Assembly: GCA_019418525.1 (NCBI GenBank) | Contig: DYBS01000093.1 | Location: 1 to 7,309, forward strand | DNA: 7,309 nt | Reading direction: 5' to 3' | From: Clostridiales bacterium | Lineage (GTDB): Bacteria > Bacillota > Clostridia > Oscillospirales > Oscillospiraceae | In this document: piece after piece, positions 6,713 through 7,309 of the stretch | Position numbering within the stretch: position 1 is the first letter of the stretch | How the letters are laid out: each line of letters starts with the position of its first letter | The notes under the pieces: model-generated | What the model was told of the DNA's origin: nothing | What the model saw: only the letters and a program-made list of their open reading frames with translations | Database searches by the model: none | Made by a program: the position numbers and the translations under genes

Positions 6713-7309
6713 TTGGCAATTCCAGATCAATTTCTCGACGAGTTGGTAGCCAGAAGTGATATTGCCGACATCGTCGGAAGTTATGTCCATCTTACTCCAA
6801 AAGGGGGGAGCCTGTGGGGCTGCTGTCCCTTCCACAATGAAAAGACCCCGTCCTTCCATGTGGTGCCCGACCGGCAGATGTACAAATGCTTCGGTTGCGG
6901 CAAGGGCGGCGGGGTGATCTCGTTTATCATGGAGATTGAGCACCTGCCCTTTGTGGAGGCGGTGCGGCTGCTGGCCCAGCGGGCGGGCATGGAGATGCCG
7001 GAGAGCGGGGTGAGCGACGATTTCCGCCGGAAAAAGGAGCGGCTGCTGGCCCTGAACAAGGAGGCGGCCCGCTTTTTCCACCAGCGCCTCCTCTCGCCCG
7101 AGGGGGCGGCGGGGGCGGAATACCTCTTCGGGAAGCGGCGGCTGTCCAAGGGAGTGGTCACCCGGTTCGGCCTGGGCATGTCCCCCGACGGGTGGGACGG
7201 GCTCCTCACCGCCATGACCGCCAAGGGGTACACCAAGCGGGAGCTGCTGGACGCGGGGCTCGCGGTGGACAGCAAGAAGGGCCGGGTATACGACCGCTTC
7301 CGGGGGCGG
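6713..7309 (+). CDS. dnaG: DNA primase DnaG, N-terminal part, 3' end outside window
   Basis: 199 codons of the primase that makes RNA primers for the replisome, working with the DnaB/DnaC-type helicase. The N-terminal CHC2 zinc-binding domain is complete: C38-x2-H41-x17-C59-x2-C62 in GCCPFHNEKTPSF and YKCFGCGKGGGVISF, the part that contacts template DNA. The start of the RNA polymerase-like core follows, ending at YDRFRGR at the window edge; the Toprim catalytic domain and the helicase-binding C-terminus lie outside. The start is taken as TTG 6713 (read as Met, then AIPDQFLDELVARSDI), because this is exactly the conserved DnaG N-terminus and a ribosome binding site is 9 nt upstream. The first in-frame ATG would be about codon 56, inside the zinc domain, and cannot be the start. 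The first roughly 90 bases are clearly less GC-rich than the rest, which is common at translation starts. It sits 66 nt behind dgt and is probably co-transcribed with it. Confidence 0.96.
   Translation, partial: MAIPDQFLDELVARSDIADIVGSYVHLTPKGGSLWGCCPFHNEKTPSFHVVPDRQMYKCFGCGKGGGVISFIMEIEHLPFVEAVRLLAQRAGMEMPESGVSDDFRRKKERLLALNKEAARFFHQRLLSPEGAAGAEYLFGKRRLSKGVVTRFGLGMSPDGWDGLLTAMTAKGYTKRELLDAGLAVDSKKGRVYDRFRGR

Noticed and set aside
6675..6749. Possible 24-residue leader peptide overlapping the dnaG start, and a 3-codon ATG-AGC-GTG-stop at 6659
   Set aside because: The 24-codon frame has no ribosome binding site, and neither shows a regulatory codon run or attenuator hairpin. Both are expected by chance in a purine-rich leader.

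Overview
The window is GC-rich (by eye about two thirds G+C) with strong G/C preference at third codon positions. All five genes lie on the + strand and are packed head to tail with short gaps. An AddAB-type helicase-nuclease, an AGCS amino acid symporter and a dgt-dnaG pair preceded by AG-rich ribosome binding sites point to a GC-rich Firmicute. The best guess is a gut clostridium of the Oscillospiraceae (Flavonifractor/Lawsonibacter/Pseudoflavonifractor-like). That placement is inference from gene content and protein style, not from a marker gene.

Layout: (1) 1-471 is the 3' end of addB, carrying the last three cysteines of its iron-sulfur cluster. (2) 487-1923 is a complete Na+-coupled alanine/glycine-type symporter (AGCS family). 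(3) 1954-5553 is a complete addA of 1199 aa with intact UvrD-type helicase motifs and a C-terminal nuclease domain. (4) 5554-5641 is a gap that starts with a strikingly AT-rich stretch and probably holds a promoter. (5) 5642-6646 is a complete HD-domain dGTP triphosphohydrolase (dgt). (6) 6647-6712 is a short purine-rich leader. (7) 6713 to the window end is the 5' part of dnaG (primase), probably starting at TTG. There is no gene-free stretch above 300 bases. I saw no tRNA, rRNA, CRISPR array, insertion sequence or clear intrinsic terminator.

Functionally there are two modules. addB and addA encode the two subunits of the nuclease that processes double-strand breaks for RecA-dependent repair. 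dgt and dnaG belong to DNA synthesis: dNTP pool control and priming, a pairing that in many Firmicutes continues into rpoD. The outlier is the symporter gene between addB and addA. Its spacing (15 and 30 nt) suggests co-transcription with the repair genes.

I did not find an undescribed system here. This is a housekeeping region, and the findings below are modest: gene order, a possible UP-element promoter, the TTG start of dnaG, and a small patch of odd codon use in addA.
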